Origin: a virus
Direction: 5' to 3' (one strand)
DNA: 23,442 nt
IMG/VR virus record: IMGVR_UViG_3300009379_000005
Location: 1 to 23,442 of that record
Shown here: positions 6,953 to 15,687 of the stretch, piece after piece
How positions within the stretch are numbered: the stretch's first letter is position 1
Layout: every line of letters starts with the position of its first letter
The notes under the pieces: generated by a model
What the model saw: the letters and a program-made list of their open reading frames with translations, nothing else
Databases searched by the model: none
What the model was told of the DNA's origin: nothing
Position numbers and translations under genes: made by a program

Positions 6953-7128
6953 ATGCCCTGTGGAATAACGAAAATGTAAGATTTGGGATGGCTTTAGCTG
7001 ATAAGTGGGGGAAACCTCTTTACGAAGTGATGCCGGACCGTTTTCCATGGGGCAGATTGACGCCGGTAGAACTCGAACTATGGTCGAGATTTCTCAAAGA
7101 GAGGAAAGATAATGCCAGGAACCGTTAA
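6943..7128 (+). CDS. Tail assembly chaperone extension (T-type), reached by -1 frameshift
   Basis: In the -1 frame an open reading frame runs from the slip site to TAA at 7126-7128 and codes for about 60 residues ending in VELELWSRFLKERKDNARNR. It overlaps the start of the tape measure by 17 bases, as lambda T and H do. The -1 frame has a stop (TAA within GGTAAA) just 5' of the site, so the shift must occur in AAAGTGGGGGAATAG, which points to GGGGGAA at 6943-6949. The predicted fusion is about 205 residues. An in-frame ATG at 6988 could instead start a separate 46-residue product, but it lacks a good ribosome site. The Trp-rich, acidic-basic C-terminus is the kind of segment that contacts the tape measure in other phages. 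Confidence 0.75.
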   Translation, partial: GGIDALWNNENVRFGMALADKWGKPLYEVMPDRFPWGRLTPVELELWSRFLKERKDNARNR

Positions 7129-9679
7129 AAAAACGATCGATATAATTTTCGCTGGGACAGATAAGGTTTCCGGGGTCATAGGGGACATCGGAAAAAGCCT
7201 CGATGATGTCGGGTCCGCCATGGGAGACATCGCGACACCTTTCGAGGAAATGACGAAAGCAATAGGAATTGCCCAGCTCGCAGTGGCGGGCCTGGCCACC
7301 GCAGGGGTAATAGCTGCGGGAAATCTCGAAAAAGAAACTCAGAGGATGGTAAACGCCCTGGGTCTCCCCGCCGAAGAAGCCGAAAAGTTTAAAGACATAG
7401 CTCGGGACGCTTATTCCAGTGCCTTCGTGGAGGATCTCACTGCCGCCTTCGATGGGGTTATTTTGGCCCAGCAGCGGTTCGGGGATAATGCCGATACCGA
7501 CATAGGTAAAGTCGTCGAGAACGCCGGAAAGCTGGAAAAGACTTTCGGTGTGGATATGAATGAGTCCATGAATGCTGTTTCCGCCCTGATGTCTAATTTC
7601 GGAGTTAATGCAGCCGATGCTTTCGATCTCATCGCCGACGGGTATCAAAAAGGCCTGGATGGATCAGGAGACTTCCTCGATTCGATCAATGAATATGCTA
7701 CCCAATTTTCGAACGGGCAGGCAACGGCGAGCGAGTTCTTTTCCATCATGCAAACAGGATACCAGGAGGGTTACCTCGGGGCCGATAAAGCGGCAGATGC
7801 CTTTAAAGAGTTCCGAGTGCGAATCCAGGATGGCTCAAAACTTACAGCGGACTCTTTAAAGCTTATAGGCCTGGATAATACGGAGCTTCAAAAAAATCTC
7901 CAATCCGGTGAGACAACAGTCTTTGAAGTGTTCAATAAAATCATCGGGAAGATTGGTGAGACCGATAATGAACAGACCCAAATGATAGCGGGTGTTGGCC
8001 TTATGGGAACTCAATTCGAGGACCTCGGAACGAAAGCAGTCCTCGCCCTGGACGGGACAAAGGTCAAAATTGAAGATGTCCGAAACACAATGGCGAATAT
8101 CACTTTTGAGGACTTTGAAACAAAGTTAGTTTCCGCCTGGAGATCGGCCGTGGGCTCTGTGGCCGCCATGCCAGAATGGGGAGATATTGGAGCAAAAGTA
8201 GCGGAAGTTGCCGGGGAAGTTGGCGCGAACTTTACTGATGTAATAGGGGGTTATGACTTCTCTCCTCTCATGGAAAAATTCATGTCTCTGTGGGATGAGA
8301 TTGGGAAAATATTTACAGATGCCGACCTCGATTTAACGACCATTGAGGGAATGGAAAAAGCAATTGAGTTGGCCGTCGATTCGATCGAGTCCCTGATCGC
8401 GGTAACCGAAGGCCAGATTAATGCTATAAAGCCAATCGTACTTGGGTTTGTAGACCTGGTAAAATGGTTTAACTCCCTGGACGAGGGAACAAAAAATCTT
8501 GCTGGGCAAATAGCAACAATCGGGACTGCTTTAGGTGTTGTTGGCGGCGTTGTCTCGGTGGGGTCTCCTCTATTAAGCGGCATTGGCACCATGATAACTT
8601 TATTGACCGGGCCTGTTGGGTTGGCTGTTGGGTTGGGGGTTGTTGCTGCTGCTTTAGCCACCTGGCTCGATGATTTCGAACCCATGCCGGAATCATACTT
8701 TACGAAACCCCGAGACCTCCTGAAAGAATTTAAAGAGGATATTGATCTTTTCCCCACTGAAATTGCCACAAAATTAACTGCTGCCATCGATACAGGGGCT
8801 TCCACTCAGGAAGTGATGACGATCATACAGGAAGGAATCGAGATAACAGATCAGCATTTCGATCTCGTCTTCGGAGAGGAAGGTCTCACGGAAATAGAGG
8901 AAGATCTCTACGCAATCCCGGACGAGAAACCGGTCATGATTAAAGTCGACGGCGAATGGGTGGCTGTGGACGAGCTTGAGGATAAACTTGATTCCCTCAC
9001 AGATAAGCAGATAAAGCTCGGTGTCGATGTTTCTGATGGAGACCTGAAGGTCGCGAAAGAGACGATTGAGGTTCTCGTGGGGGAGGGTGAGGCTGCCAGG
9101 GTGGTTTCCATTGAGGTCGACGCTACGGGGGCAGATGAAGCTAAAAAGAAAATAGAGGAAATCCCGACTGAAAAAGTGGTGGAGATCAAAGTTCAGGGGG
9201 AAATCGACACCGAGATAGCGAGGATAGAGGCTCAAGCGGAAACAGTGCGATCCGCGTTCGAATGGAAAGCGAAAATAGATATTTCAGAGGCGCAAGCACA
9301 AGCGGACATCCTCACAGCGGCTTATGGTTCGATCGGTGAAGGGATCGCGTCGACTGGGGATGTTATTCAGACTTCGATAAGTGCCCTGGCGGGGCTCGAT
9401 TCTGCCTCTGAAGGTTTCGGAAAGGAGTGGAAAATCGAAAAAGTCATGAGAGATGAACAAGAACTCCGGGAAAAATCATTTGAACTTCAGGAAAAATTAA
9501 CGAATTCCCAAGTGGAATATATGGACGCGAAAACAAAACAGCTCGAGAGTGGAGAAGCTTCAATCACGATCGATTCCAATGGGCTTGAACCGGCATTAGA
9601 GATGATTATGTGGCAGATAATCCAAAAAGTCCAGGTAAAAGCGAATGAGGAGGCATCCGACTTCCTCCTGGGGATATAA
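7112..9679 (+). CDS. Tail tape measure protein
   Basis: At 855 residues this is the longest structural gene, placed right after the frameshifted chaperone. It fixes tail length and is thought to pass into or through the host envelope at infection. Residues 75-320 match the conserved tape-measure core, with MSNFGVNAADAFDLIADGYQ near 160-179, a segment on the later helices (GADKAADAFKEFRVRIQDG) and MIAGVGLMGTQFEDLGTKAV near 291-310. Hydrophobic stretches lie at about 51-70 and 464-517. Residues 600-750 carry short strand-helix repeats. The C-terminal ending EEASDFLLGI is also typical. GAGG precedes the ATG. At the usual scale of about 0.15 nm per residue, the tail should be near 130 nm, close to lambda, whose tape measure has almost the same length. 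Confidence 0.92.
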   Translation: MPGTVKKTIDIIFAGTDKVSGVIGDIGKSLDDVGSAMGDIATPFEEMTKAIGIAQLAVAGLATAGVIAAGNLEKETQRMVNALGLPAEEAEKFKDIARDAYSSAFVEDLTAAFDGVILAQQRFGDNADTDIGKVVENAGKLEKTFGVDMNESMNAVSALMSNFGVNAADAFDLIADGYQKGLDGSGDFLDSINEYATQFSNGQATASEFFSIMQTGYQEGYLGADKAADAFKEFRVRIQDGSKLTADSLKLIGLDNTELQKNLQSGETTVFEVFNKIIGKIGETDNEQTQMIAGVGLMGTQFEDLGTKAVLALDGTKVKIEDVRNTMANITFEDFETKLVSAWRSAVGSVAAMPEWGDIGAKVAEVAGEVGANFTDVIGGYDFSPLMEKFMSLWDEIGKIFTDADLDLTTIEGMEKAIELAVDSIESLIAVTEGQINAIKPIVLGFVDLVKWFNSLDEGTKNLAGQIATIGTALGVVGGVVSVGSPLLSGIGTMITLLTGPVGLAVGLGVVAAALATWLDDFEPMPESYFTKPRDLLKEFKEDIDLFPTEIATKLTAAIDTGASTQEVMTIIQEGIEITDQHFDLVFGEEGLTEIEEDLYAIPDEKPVMIKVDGEWVAVDELEDKLDSLTDKQIKLGVDVSDGDLKVAKETIEVLVGEGEAARVVSIEVDATGADEAKKKIEEIPTEKVVEIKVQGEIDTEIARIEAQAETVRSAFEWKAKIDISEAQAQADILTAAYGSIGEGIASTGDVIQTSISALAGLDSASEGFGKEWKIEKVMRDEQELREKSFELQEKLTNSQVEYMDAKTKQLESGEASITIDSNGLEPALEMIMWQIIQKVQVKANEEASDFLLGI

Positions 9680-9681
9680 AA

Positions 9682-10026
9682 ATGATATCTTTCTCAACAA
9701 TCGAAAGTAGTTCTTCTGGGAACATCGTTATGAAAGAAGACTCGAAATCGAAATTAAACGAAACCGCCGCGAGGGTGACGAACGTTCCCACTCTCGATGG
9801 CGGGTCTGTGGTGGTCCATTCAGGGACGGCCCAGGAGGATAAGACCGTAACGGTTACGGCTCGAATAAACAAAGAAGAAGAGTCTCAATTGTGGGATCTT
9901 TTCTATGGTTATAATTATTTTTTAATGGCATATCAAACAACCCTTTTCCTGGTTTCGATTAAATCAATGAAAACAGACCAAGGAAAATTGGTAATGTCCA
10001 TAATTATCGTAAATAAGGAGAACTAA
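9682..10026 (+). CDS. Small tail-tip-region protein of unknown function
   Basis: A 114-residue protein starting two bases after the tape measure stop. The pattern is beta-rich (RVTNVPTLDGGSVVVHSG, DKTVTVTARINKEEE, KLVMSIIIVNKEN) with one aromatic segment (LWDLFYGYNYFLMAY). The TLDGG-x-VV turn followed by T-V-T strands is seen in many small minor tail proteins that follow tape measures, so I read it as a virion component at the tail tip. No enzyme motif is present. The ribosome site is weak (GGGGAT), consistent with coupling to the tape measure. Confidence 0.55.
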   Translation: MISFSTIESSSSGNIVMKEDSKSKLNETAARVTNVPTLDGGSVVVHSGTAQEDKTVTVTARINKEEESQLWDLFYGYNYFLMAYQTTLFLVSIKSMKTDQGKLVMSIIIVNKEN

Positions 10027-10027
10027 A

Positions 10028-10459
10028 ATGGCTATCGTATCAACAGTTTCTAATCATTTCAAGTACATGCAGGCAACAAAAGAGATCGATTTCGAGAATG
10101 ACGTTTTCAAAATGATACTTCTCGATTCAACCTTCGCCTTCGACCCAGACACCCACGCAACCCTGGCTGACGTAACATCTCACCAGCTCGCTACCGGGTC
10201 CGGTTACACCCAGAACGATAAGATCCTGGCAGGGGTTACCGTAACGGAGGACGACACTAATAATCGATGTTCTGTCACATGGACTAACGTTACATGGACG
10301 GCGTCCGGCGGAACAATTGGGCCGACTGGTGCCGCTGTCATTTACGACGATACCACCGCAGACGATACGGTCATTGGCTGCATCGACTTCGGGACCGACT
10401 ATTCCATTGCGGATGGCTCCTCTCTTCAGTTCCAGAATCTCGCATTTTATAATAATTAA
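10028..10459 (+). CDS. Conserved beta-rich phage structural protein
   Basis: A 143-residue protein of a recurring phage type. It opens with a short helix-strand segment (NHFKYMQATKEIDFENDVFKM), then has DPDTHATLADVTSHQLATGSG, then VTVTEDDTNNRCSVTWTNVTW and the motif GPTGAAVIYDDTTADDTVIG. This order (DTHAT-ADV, ELATG-GYT, W-NVTWTA, G-AVIYDDT, IDFG) is familiar to me from many siphovirus and prophage virion proteins. Its exact role, tail tip or surface decoration, is not settled in my knowledge. GGAG precedes the ATG, and it starts two bases after the previous stop. The protein is likely secreted into the particle rather than enzymatic. Confidence 0.65.
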   Translation: MAIVSTVSNHFKYMQATKEIDFENDVFKMILLDSTFAFDPDTHATLADVTSHQLATGSGYTQNDKILAGVTVTEDDTNNRCSVTWTNVTWTASGGTIGPTGAAVIYDDTTADDTVIGCIDFGTDYSIADGSSLQFQNLAFYNN

Positions 10460-10470
10460 TTGGCTTCACT

Positions 10471-10488
10471 GCCCGCCGAAGGGCGGGC
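10471..10488 (+). other. GC-rich hairpin in the spacer after the conserved structural gene
   Basis: GCCCGCC (10471-10477) pairs perfectly with GGCGGGC (10482-10488) around GAAG, a very stable seven-bp stem. It is followed by TAAAAC, not a T run, so it is not a standard terminator on either strand. It lies between the preceding stop and a strong AAGGAGGTG ribosome site at about 10505. It may protect or process the mRNA, or be a weak or factor-assisted terminator. Confidence 0.55.
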
Positions 10489-10517
10489 TAAAACACCCTT
10501 TAAAAAGGAGGTGAAAA

Positions 10518-11558
10518 ATGGCTTATGTGAACCTCGTAAACCAAACAGTCGCCAATAAGGCGGAAGCTTTCGCGAGAATCCGGGACTTCATCTGTAAGAG
10601 AAACGGCACCTATGATTATTCAACAACCGGGATCGGCTGGGCCCTCCATGACTCAGCCTACGCGGTCGACGAGAATAACCCCCAGGCGGGGGACTGGTTC
10701 GTCGTAAAATCCACTGGTGAGGGTACGAAGGACTATCTGTATTATCGCTTTCTGTGGGATACCACAGATTTTGAAATAAACGGAATGTTGCATTGGAATG
10801 CCACCACACACACCAGTTCCGTGAACTACCAAACACTGGCCAACAATTTTAAATTTTTAAATGCCGCAACAAGTGTTCCATTGTATGTATATGGAGACTT
10901 GGATTCCGTGGTAATTGTGGCGAAACATTCTGATTACGCTTACATGACATCTTTCGGAAAAATGGTGAGGCCTTTTTCCTCAACTGATGATACTATTGCA
11001 ACGTGTTCTTCCTCTTTAAGTTCAGGGTCAGATGTCTCCATAGCCCTCGATTCTGCCCCTGCGACCTGGAAAGTAGGTGGACATATTTATATCTGGTCAT
11101 CGGATGCCACGACAACCAATGTTGAAAAAGCTGAAATAAAGACAATTGTAAGCAACACCATTACCGCTGACCTTACGAAATCTTATTCAGCAAATAGTCG
11201 GGTATCCCAGCACAATGGGTATCATGCCCAAGGGACTATAAACGCAAGTTCAAGTCGTTATGTCTTAATCGATGGTTTCGGCACTTCTGGGGCAATCAAC
11301 TATTCTCATACTCCATTGATATCCTACAACAACACTCTTTTGACCTATGGCGACCCCGATCCTTTCGATTCGGAATATTCCATTGTGGATTCCATAATGG
11401 GTCATTCGACTCACGGATTTACAGGAGTGATAAAAAACTTAAAGCAGGTGTCTTACACTGGACTGGTTGATGGGGATGTTTTGACTTTGCCGGACGGCAC
11501 AGAATACCGTTTTTTTAAAGTTTATCCGGGTTTGGGGATAGTGAGTAAGGAGGTATAA
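10518..11558 (+). CDS. Tail-tip / minor virion protein
   Basis: A 346-residue protein without membrane segments, rich in aromatic residues and Ser/Thr. The N-terminal half has a helix (NLVNQTVANKAEAFARIRDFI) followed by strands containing DYLYYRFLWDTTDFEINGML. The pattern of a sample-like repeat of short strands with conserved Trp/Tyr is seen in several marine and soil siphovirus tail proteins, but I cannot name the family. The middle has a jelly-roll-like segment (ATWKVGGHIYIWSSDATTTN), and the end, VDGDVLTLPDGTEYRFFKVY, reads as a small beta hairpin domain. It has the strongest ribosome site of the region and shares its last base with the next start (TAATG). Tail-surface or host-contact roles are possible. 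Confidence 0.55.
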   Translation: MAYVNLVNQTVANKAEAFARIRDFICKRNGTYDYSTTGIGWALHDSAYAVDENNPQAGDWFVVKSTGEGTKDYLYYRFLWDTTDFEINGMLHWNATTHTSSVNYQTLANNFKFLNAATSVPLYVYGDLDSVVIVAKHSDYAYMTSFGKMVRPFSSTDDTIATCSSSLSSGSDVSIALDSAPATWKVGGHIYIWSSDATTTNVEKAEIKTIVSNTITADLTKSYSANSRVSQHNGYHAQGTINASSSRYVLIDGFGTSGAINYSHTPLISYNNTLLTYGDPDPFDSEYSIVDSIMGHSTHGFTGVIKNLKQVSYTGLVDGDVLTLPDGTEYRFFKVYPGLGIVSKEV

Positions 11559-11836
11559 TGGCTGATTCTAATGCTGGATTATTGGCTGTTATATTTGGTT
11601 CTGCCAAATTGGCCACAGTTACAATTGCCGGAACAGTTCAATCAAGTGGGAGCCCGGCCATACGGACCATTTTAATCTATAAAAACCAGGCAACAGATTT
11701 ACTCGACTCCACAACTTCTGACTCTTTCGGTGATTTTTCTATTGACGTGAATGGCGGAAGTAATGATTGTTTTAGAATTATTTGCGTCGGAATCGAAAAC
11801 GAAAATAGTGTGATATACGAACACGTCTGTTCATAG
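11558..11836 (+). CDS. Small Ig-like / regulatory-like beta-sandwich protein
   Basis: A 92-residue protein whose sequence VTIAGTVQSSGSPAIRTILIY then TTSDSFGDFSIDVNGG has the order of the carboxypeptidase-regulatory-like or Ig-like beta sandwich often appended to phage tail proteins. It is GTV-x(n)-G-P-x-R-x-V-x-V-Y, then T-x-S-D-x-x-G-x-F-x-I. It may be a free-standing version of the surface domain that is usually fused to the preceding tail protein. It overlaps the preceding stop by one base, which argues for close association with that protein. Carbohydrate or cell-surface contact is an inference. Confidence 0.5.
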   Translation: MADSNAGLLAVIFGSAKLATVTIAGTVQSSGSPAIRTILIYKNQATDLLDSTTSDSFGDFSIDVNGGSNDCFRIICVGIENENSVIYEHVCS

Positions 11837-11848
11837 GGAGGGAGAGTA

Positions 11849-13558
11849 ATGTCATATACACCACCAAGTTTAGATAACATCAATTTTGACATGCCGACTT
11901 CCTATACCCCTCCTGCTATTGGTTCGATAGCTATCTCAATAGGCGGGGTGACTATCACCACCGTGGACTGTATAAATGCACCTTTCGAGGTTAGCACCCA
12001 GTGCTCCCCGGATGAGGCGCCAGAATGGATATATCCCCTTATCCCTATAGAGGGTAGTTCTGATATCGGAACTCCCGATCTCGCTATTACTCTCCCTGTT
12101 CCGGGCCTGGAATGCACTGTCTCTTTCACAGGAAGCCCACAGCCCCGTGTGAATTGCCTACCGCTGACATCTGACACACAGATAGTAGTTAAAGGCATTC
12201 AAGAGGTCCCCGAAGGGTTTACGGTGGTTAGCCCATGGCCTTTAGAAATGACCCCTTCTCTGTCCATGGATGGCGTGGCGATGGTAGTCAGTGACGGGGC
12301 TTTCGAGATTAATTTCGCGATTGGAACACCGGCTATCCTCGCGGGTGGGGAAATGACCGTGGACTTGGAGCCTCTTTCGGTAAGCTCTTCTGTTGGCTCT
12401 GATATGTTTATTTCAGCGGTTCTGGAGCCCATGGAAACAGGGGGGTCCCAGCTCGACGTTCTGGCTATAAAAAGTATGCCCGCTGGGGACCAGTACCTAT
12501 CTTGCCCAGCGTTCGAAATGAGCAGTTATGTGGGGATCCCGATACCGCTTTTCGGATTTCAGATGCCTCCATTTATGGGTAGTTCAGATTTATCAGTGGA
12601 TTCTGTTTATCTGGGTGGCATTTCGGTTCTCGAACCCATTCAAATATCCCAGGAACTAACATCCCTGGTTAGCGCGGCGCTCGATCTCCAACCACTTGTT
12701 ATGGCGACCGGGATAGTTCCTGACCCTATTATTGACGTTACACTGTATTCGAGCCCAGTCGAAGTTAGCTCTGCCCTGGGTGTCGATGATATCGTGATAG
12801 GATCTTTTATTGGTCTCCCAGCGCTGGAGAGCGTTTCAGCGGTGGAATCCGGGATAGGGGTTGATGTGTGGCTTTTTAATGGTGAATCCAGTGGAGAGGC
12901 CCAGCAAGGCCACCCGATAGTGGACACAGCATTAGGAGTGCCCTCAATTATTCGAGCGGTTATTTGCCCGGCTTTTACCTCGGATTCCGAAATTTCTTTT
13001 GACGACATAAAAATATTTAATCTTGATTTTGCTACTCAATTTTATTATTTCGTTCTGACCGGTGATGGTGATGGAACCACGGATATTGAGATTCCGATCT
13101 CATCTTTTCAGGCGAGCCGAAGAAATGGAGCACCATCTTTTTTGCAGGTGGTTATCCCTGGGATGAGCTATGTTCCTGCCATAAATGACAGGGCGAAAGG
13201 CACCCTACAAGTGTACCTGACGTATAAACTGGACGGAAGCATTGTCCGCCAAAGTCTGGTGGTCGATGCCTCTCTCGATTCTGTTAGAATAGATGAAGGT
13301 CCGGTAAATTCGTCAGTGACTCTTTCCGGGCACAAAACGGAAACGTTTACCCCGAAAGAGATAGAGCTTGAAGGCGTCATGTATAAAAATATAACCGACG
13401 GAAAATTTAGGTACCGTCTGGCAGTTCCGAGCTTAACACTGACCCCTGGGGACACGGCTACGATTGGTGGAGAAACGTTTTCGGCAGATGTCATATCCTA
13501 TTATTTCAGGGCCACGAGAAATGGAATGGCCCAAAACATGGAGGTTTCGGAGGCATAA
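11849..13558 (+). CDS. Repeat-built tail protein with baseplate-type C-terminal domain
   Basis: A 569-residue protein. It begins with two SYTPP motifs (residues 2-6 and 18-22), an N-terminal pattern I know from phage tail proteins. Residues about 60-390 consist of a series of degenerate short units with a small-residue turn and strand, such as GSSDIGTPDLAI (69-80), VSSSVGSDMFISAV (178-191), MSSYVGIPIPLFG (224-236), VSSALGVDDIVIG (306-318) and VDTALGVPSIIRAV (358-371). The C-terminal 395-569 has a single beta-rich domain with IPISSFQASRRNGAPSFLQ, an arrangement found in tail-hub or distal-tail proteins. AGGGAGG lies before the ATG. I think it forms the tail tip stalk or hub surface, but no known family is certain. 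Confidence 0.6.
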   Translation: MSYTPPSLDNINFDMPTSYTPPAIGSIAISIGGVTITTVDCINAPFEVSTQCSPDEAPEWIYPLIPIEGSSDIGTPDLAITLPVPGLECTVSFTGSPQPRVNCLPLTSDTQIVVKGIQEVPEGFTVVSPWPLEMTPSLSMDGVAMVVSDGAFEINFAIGTPAILAGGEMTVDLEPLSVSSSVGSDMFISAVLEPMETGGSQLDVLAIKSMPAGDQYLSCPAFEMSSYVGIPIPLFGFQMPPFMGSSDLSVDSVYLGGISVLEPIQISQELTSLVSAALDLQPLVMATGIVPDPIIDVTLYSSPVEVSSALGVDDIVIGSFIGLPALESVSAVESGIGVDVWLFNGESSGEAQQGHPIVDTALGVPSIIRAVICPAFTSDSEISFDDIKIFNLDFATQFYYFVLTGDGDGTTDIEIPISSFQASRRNGAPSFLQVVIPGMSYVPAINDRAKGTLQVYLTYKLDGSIVRQSLVVDASLDSVRIDEGPVNSSVTLSGHKTETFTPKEIELEGVMYKNITDGKFRYRLAVPSLTLTPGDTATIGGETFSADVISYYFRATRNGMAQNMEVSEA

Positions 13559-13559
13559 A

Positions 13560-15326
13560 ATGGGTAAAGGGCGGATCATAAGCGATGACGGCGAGGGCCA
13601 ATACACTATAGAAGTGCAGTACAATAGGGATTTTTATGATTCGAGAAAAGCCAAGCTCGAGAGCAATATTGAGGCCCTCGAGAAACAACTGCAAGAAACC
13701 ACTGAATACATTGACCGGCAGGTCATAAAGTTGAAGATAACGTCATGTGAAAAAGAACGAGAGTCCCTGAGCGGTGATATGCCTGATGACTACTCCATCG
13801 ATGCCTGGTGTGCCGACCTTACCGAGGAGATAAGTGGCGAGGTCGGCACCATCGAGGTCCCTGGAGAAGTCGGGAATATTCAAATTCAACCCGGTTTCAG
13901 TGGGGGTCAGGTGTATAAAAAAGGGAGGGACGGTCAATTAACCCCTCCGGGGACCCTGCCAGCCAGTGGGGCCTTTTATAACCTGGCCATGCTCCCTGGC
14001 TGGCAAAAATGGAAGCCTCTTTTTAGATACGCGACTATCGATTCTATAAACACTGACGAGGACACCGCTGACGTTACTTTGGAAGGCATTAAATCATCCC
14101 AACAGAATTTAAATATTAACCAAACGGAGACTTTGTCCCGGGTCGAGATCGATTATATGGACTGCAATGCGGGTGCTTTCGAGGAGGGTGATACAGTCCT
14201 CGTCATGTTTGAGGGGCAGGATTGGTCAGGTCCGAAAATCATAGGGTTTAAGGAAGAGCCAAAACCGTGCACTGCTCGGTTTTTCATCAGACCATTTTTT
14301 AACGGAGACAACGCGGAAAAGGGTGGGGAAGAGATGCGCTTTAGTATTCCCGGCATAGGGGGGGTTCAAGAAAAAGTATATGGAGACGAACACCCTCCAC
14401 CTCCTGAGTTCGATCTCCAGGATGTAAGGGGAATGGTTGGGCCTTTCGAAATGGACCGCCAAGCCTTCGATGATTTTATCGAGGGTCCGAGTGTGGACGT
14501 TAAGCTACATGATGAGGAGAACCTGTACTTTAGCGCCTCCACAATAGCTCCCAGTCCTGGGGGTATCCTTATTGACACGGTCTATAAAGAGAGTCCGTTC
14601 GGTGGGGCTCCCCCAGGGACAGTTCAGGTACGACACCTGAGAGAACAGGTCGTGGATATGTTCGCCACGACGAAACTACTTGAGGGTTCCGAATCAGATA
14701 TCACAATTGAAGGAGTCGATTATAAATGTTTCGAGGTCGCATTTACAGACTTGAAACTTCTTGAATCTACGCCAACGAAAGGAGGGCCTTTTTCAATTCC
14801 AGTGATAAACGTCCGAGACTATGGTCTGGGAATAGATTGGCAGGAGCAGTTCGGAGGCGGCGAGATTGTTCCAATCGCCTCTAAGCATCGCTACTATATC
14901 GCGAGTGGCCCTTTCGGCCTGTACGAAAGAACTGATCCTGAGCTCGGGAGGTTATACTGGACGAGCACGAATTGCAGTGAGGTTCCATATCAAGGGAGTT
15001 GCAGCTATGGGTGTTGCCAACCCGGAAAATCTGCTTATTGGGTCGACGGAGTTACCGGATCAGAAGATTATATGAAGAGCAAGTATATAGTCACAGACGA
15101 AAACGGCCAAAACCCAGAATTTAACTCAAAAACCTGGAACTCATCCATGCGGATCATGTCTCAAATAATACTTACGTCAGAAGTGACAGGGGAAGCCCTC
15201 GACTGCATTAAACTAACTGGCCCAGGCATGGTCATATTAGGAGAGCATCCATATTGTGGAGCTGAATTTAAAGATACTGTCGGGTACACCTATTCGATGA
15301 TCCCGACGCCCGAAGATAGATTTTAA
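13560..15326 (+). CDS. Baseplate / tail-hub protein with coiled coil and OB-like domain
   Basis: A 588-residue protein. The start is set at ATG 13560 because GGAGG (13549-13553) lies six bases upstream and the preceding gene ends at 13558; an in-frame ATG at 13464 would add 32 residues overlapping that gene and has no such site. The N-terminus GKGRIISDDGEGQYTIEVQY resembles a family of phage tail proteins. Residues 26-70 form a charged coiled coil. Residues about 195-231 read GDTVLVMFEG then GPKIIGF, typical of the OB-like hub or spike domain. The C-terminal third is Cys-rich (about 490-515: CSEV, CSYGCC). It probably sits at the tail tip; enzyme activity is not visible. Confidence 0.6.
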   Translation: MGKGRIISDDGEGQYTIEVQYNRDFYDSRKAKLESNIEALEKQLQETTEYIDRQVIKLKITSCEKERESLSGDMPDDYSIDAWCADLTEEISGEVGTIEVPGEVGNIQIQPGFSGGQVYKKGRDGQLTPPGTLPASGAFYNLAMLPGWQKWKPLFRYATIDSINTDEDTADVTLEGIKSSQQNLNINQTETLSRVEIDYMDCNAGAFEEGDTVLVMFEGQDWSGPKIIGFKEEPKPCTARFFIRPFFNGDNAEKGGEEMRFSIPGIGGVQEKVYGDEHPPPPEFDLQDVRGMVGPFEMDRQAFDDFIEGPSVDVKLHDEENLYFSASTIAPSPGGILIDTVYKESPFGGAPPGTVQVRHLREQVVDMFATTKLLEGSESDITIEGVDYKCFEVAFTDLKLLESTPTKGGPFSIPVINVRDYGLGIDWQEQFGGGEIVPIASKHRYYIASGPFGLYERTDPELGRLYWTSTNCSEVPYQGSCSYGCCQPGKSAYWVDGVTGSEDYMKSKYIVTDENGQNPEFNSKTWNSSMRIMSQIILTSEVTGEALDCIKLTGPGMVILGEHPYCGAEFKDTVGYTYSMIPTPEDRF

Positions 15327-15360
15327 CTTTTAATTTTTAGCAAAAGGAGGCAAAAACACC

Positions 15361-15684
15361 GTGGCTACCACTTTAGAACTTATTCTCGATAGACTAAAAT
15401 CACAAGATGATAAGCTCGAAAAGATTCATGAATCCCTGGCAAGTATCGGAGTACACAAGGAGATGATAGCTAATCTTCAGCAGCAAAACGATTTTCTTTT
15501 CAGGGCAAAAGACGCTCATGATAAAGAAATAAAAGAGTTGAAAAGAGAAAATGCTGATCTGAAAGTTCAGATAGCAGTGAAAACCGCACCGGTAAAAGGA
15601 GTGGTCATCCAGCAGAGAATGATATGGGGGACAATCGTCACTGCGGCGATTGCCCTCGTTTCTAAAATTTTAATAGGAGTATAG
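15361..15684 (+). CDS. Coiled-coil protein with C-terminal membrane segment, possible holin-like protein
   Basis: A 107-residue protein from a GTG start, preceded by AGGAGG at 15345-15350. Residues 5-75 are charged and heptad-like (ILDRLKSQDDKLEKIHESL and KEIKELKRENADLKVQI), predicted coiled coil. Residues 87-106 (MIWGTIVTAAIALVSKILIG) form one hydrophobic helix that ends the protein, so the coil would lie on the cytosolic or periplasmic side. The layout recalls XhlA-like membrane proteins that work with phage holins. The neighbourhood has tail-fibre genes on both sides, where lysis genes sometimes lie, but no endolysin is present here. A membrane-anchored tail or superinfection protein is an alternative. 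Confidence 0.5.
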   Translation: MATTLELILDRLKSQDDKLEKIHESLASIGVHKEMIANLQQQNDFLFRAKDAHDKEIKELKRENADLKVQIAVKTAPVKGVVIQQRMIWGTIVTAAIALVSKILIGV

Positions 15685-15687
15685 AAA

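Noticed and set aside
13464-13559. Upstream ATG extension of the hub protein by 32 residues
   Set aside because: It overlaps the preceding gene and has no ribosome site, whereas ATG 13560 has GGAGG at ideal distance.
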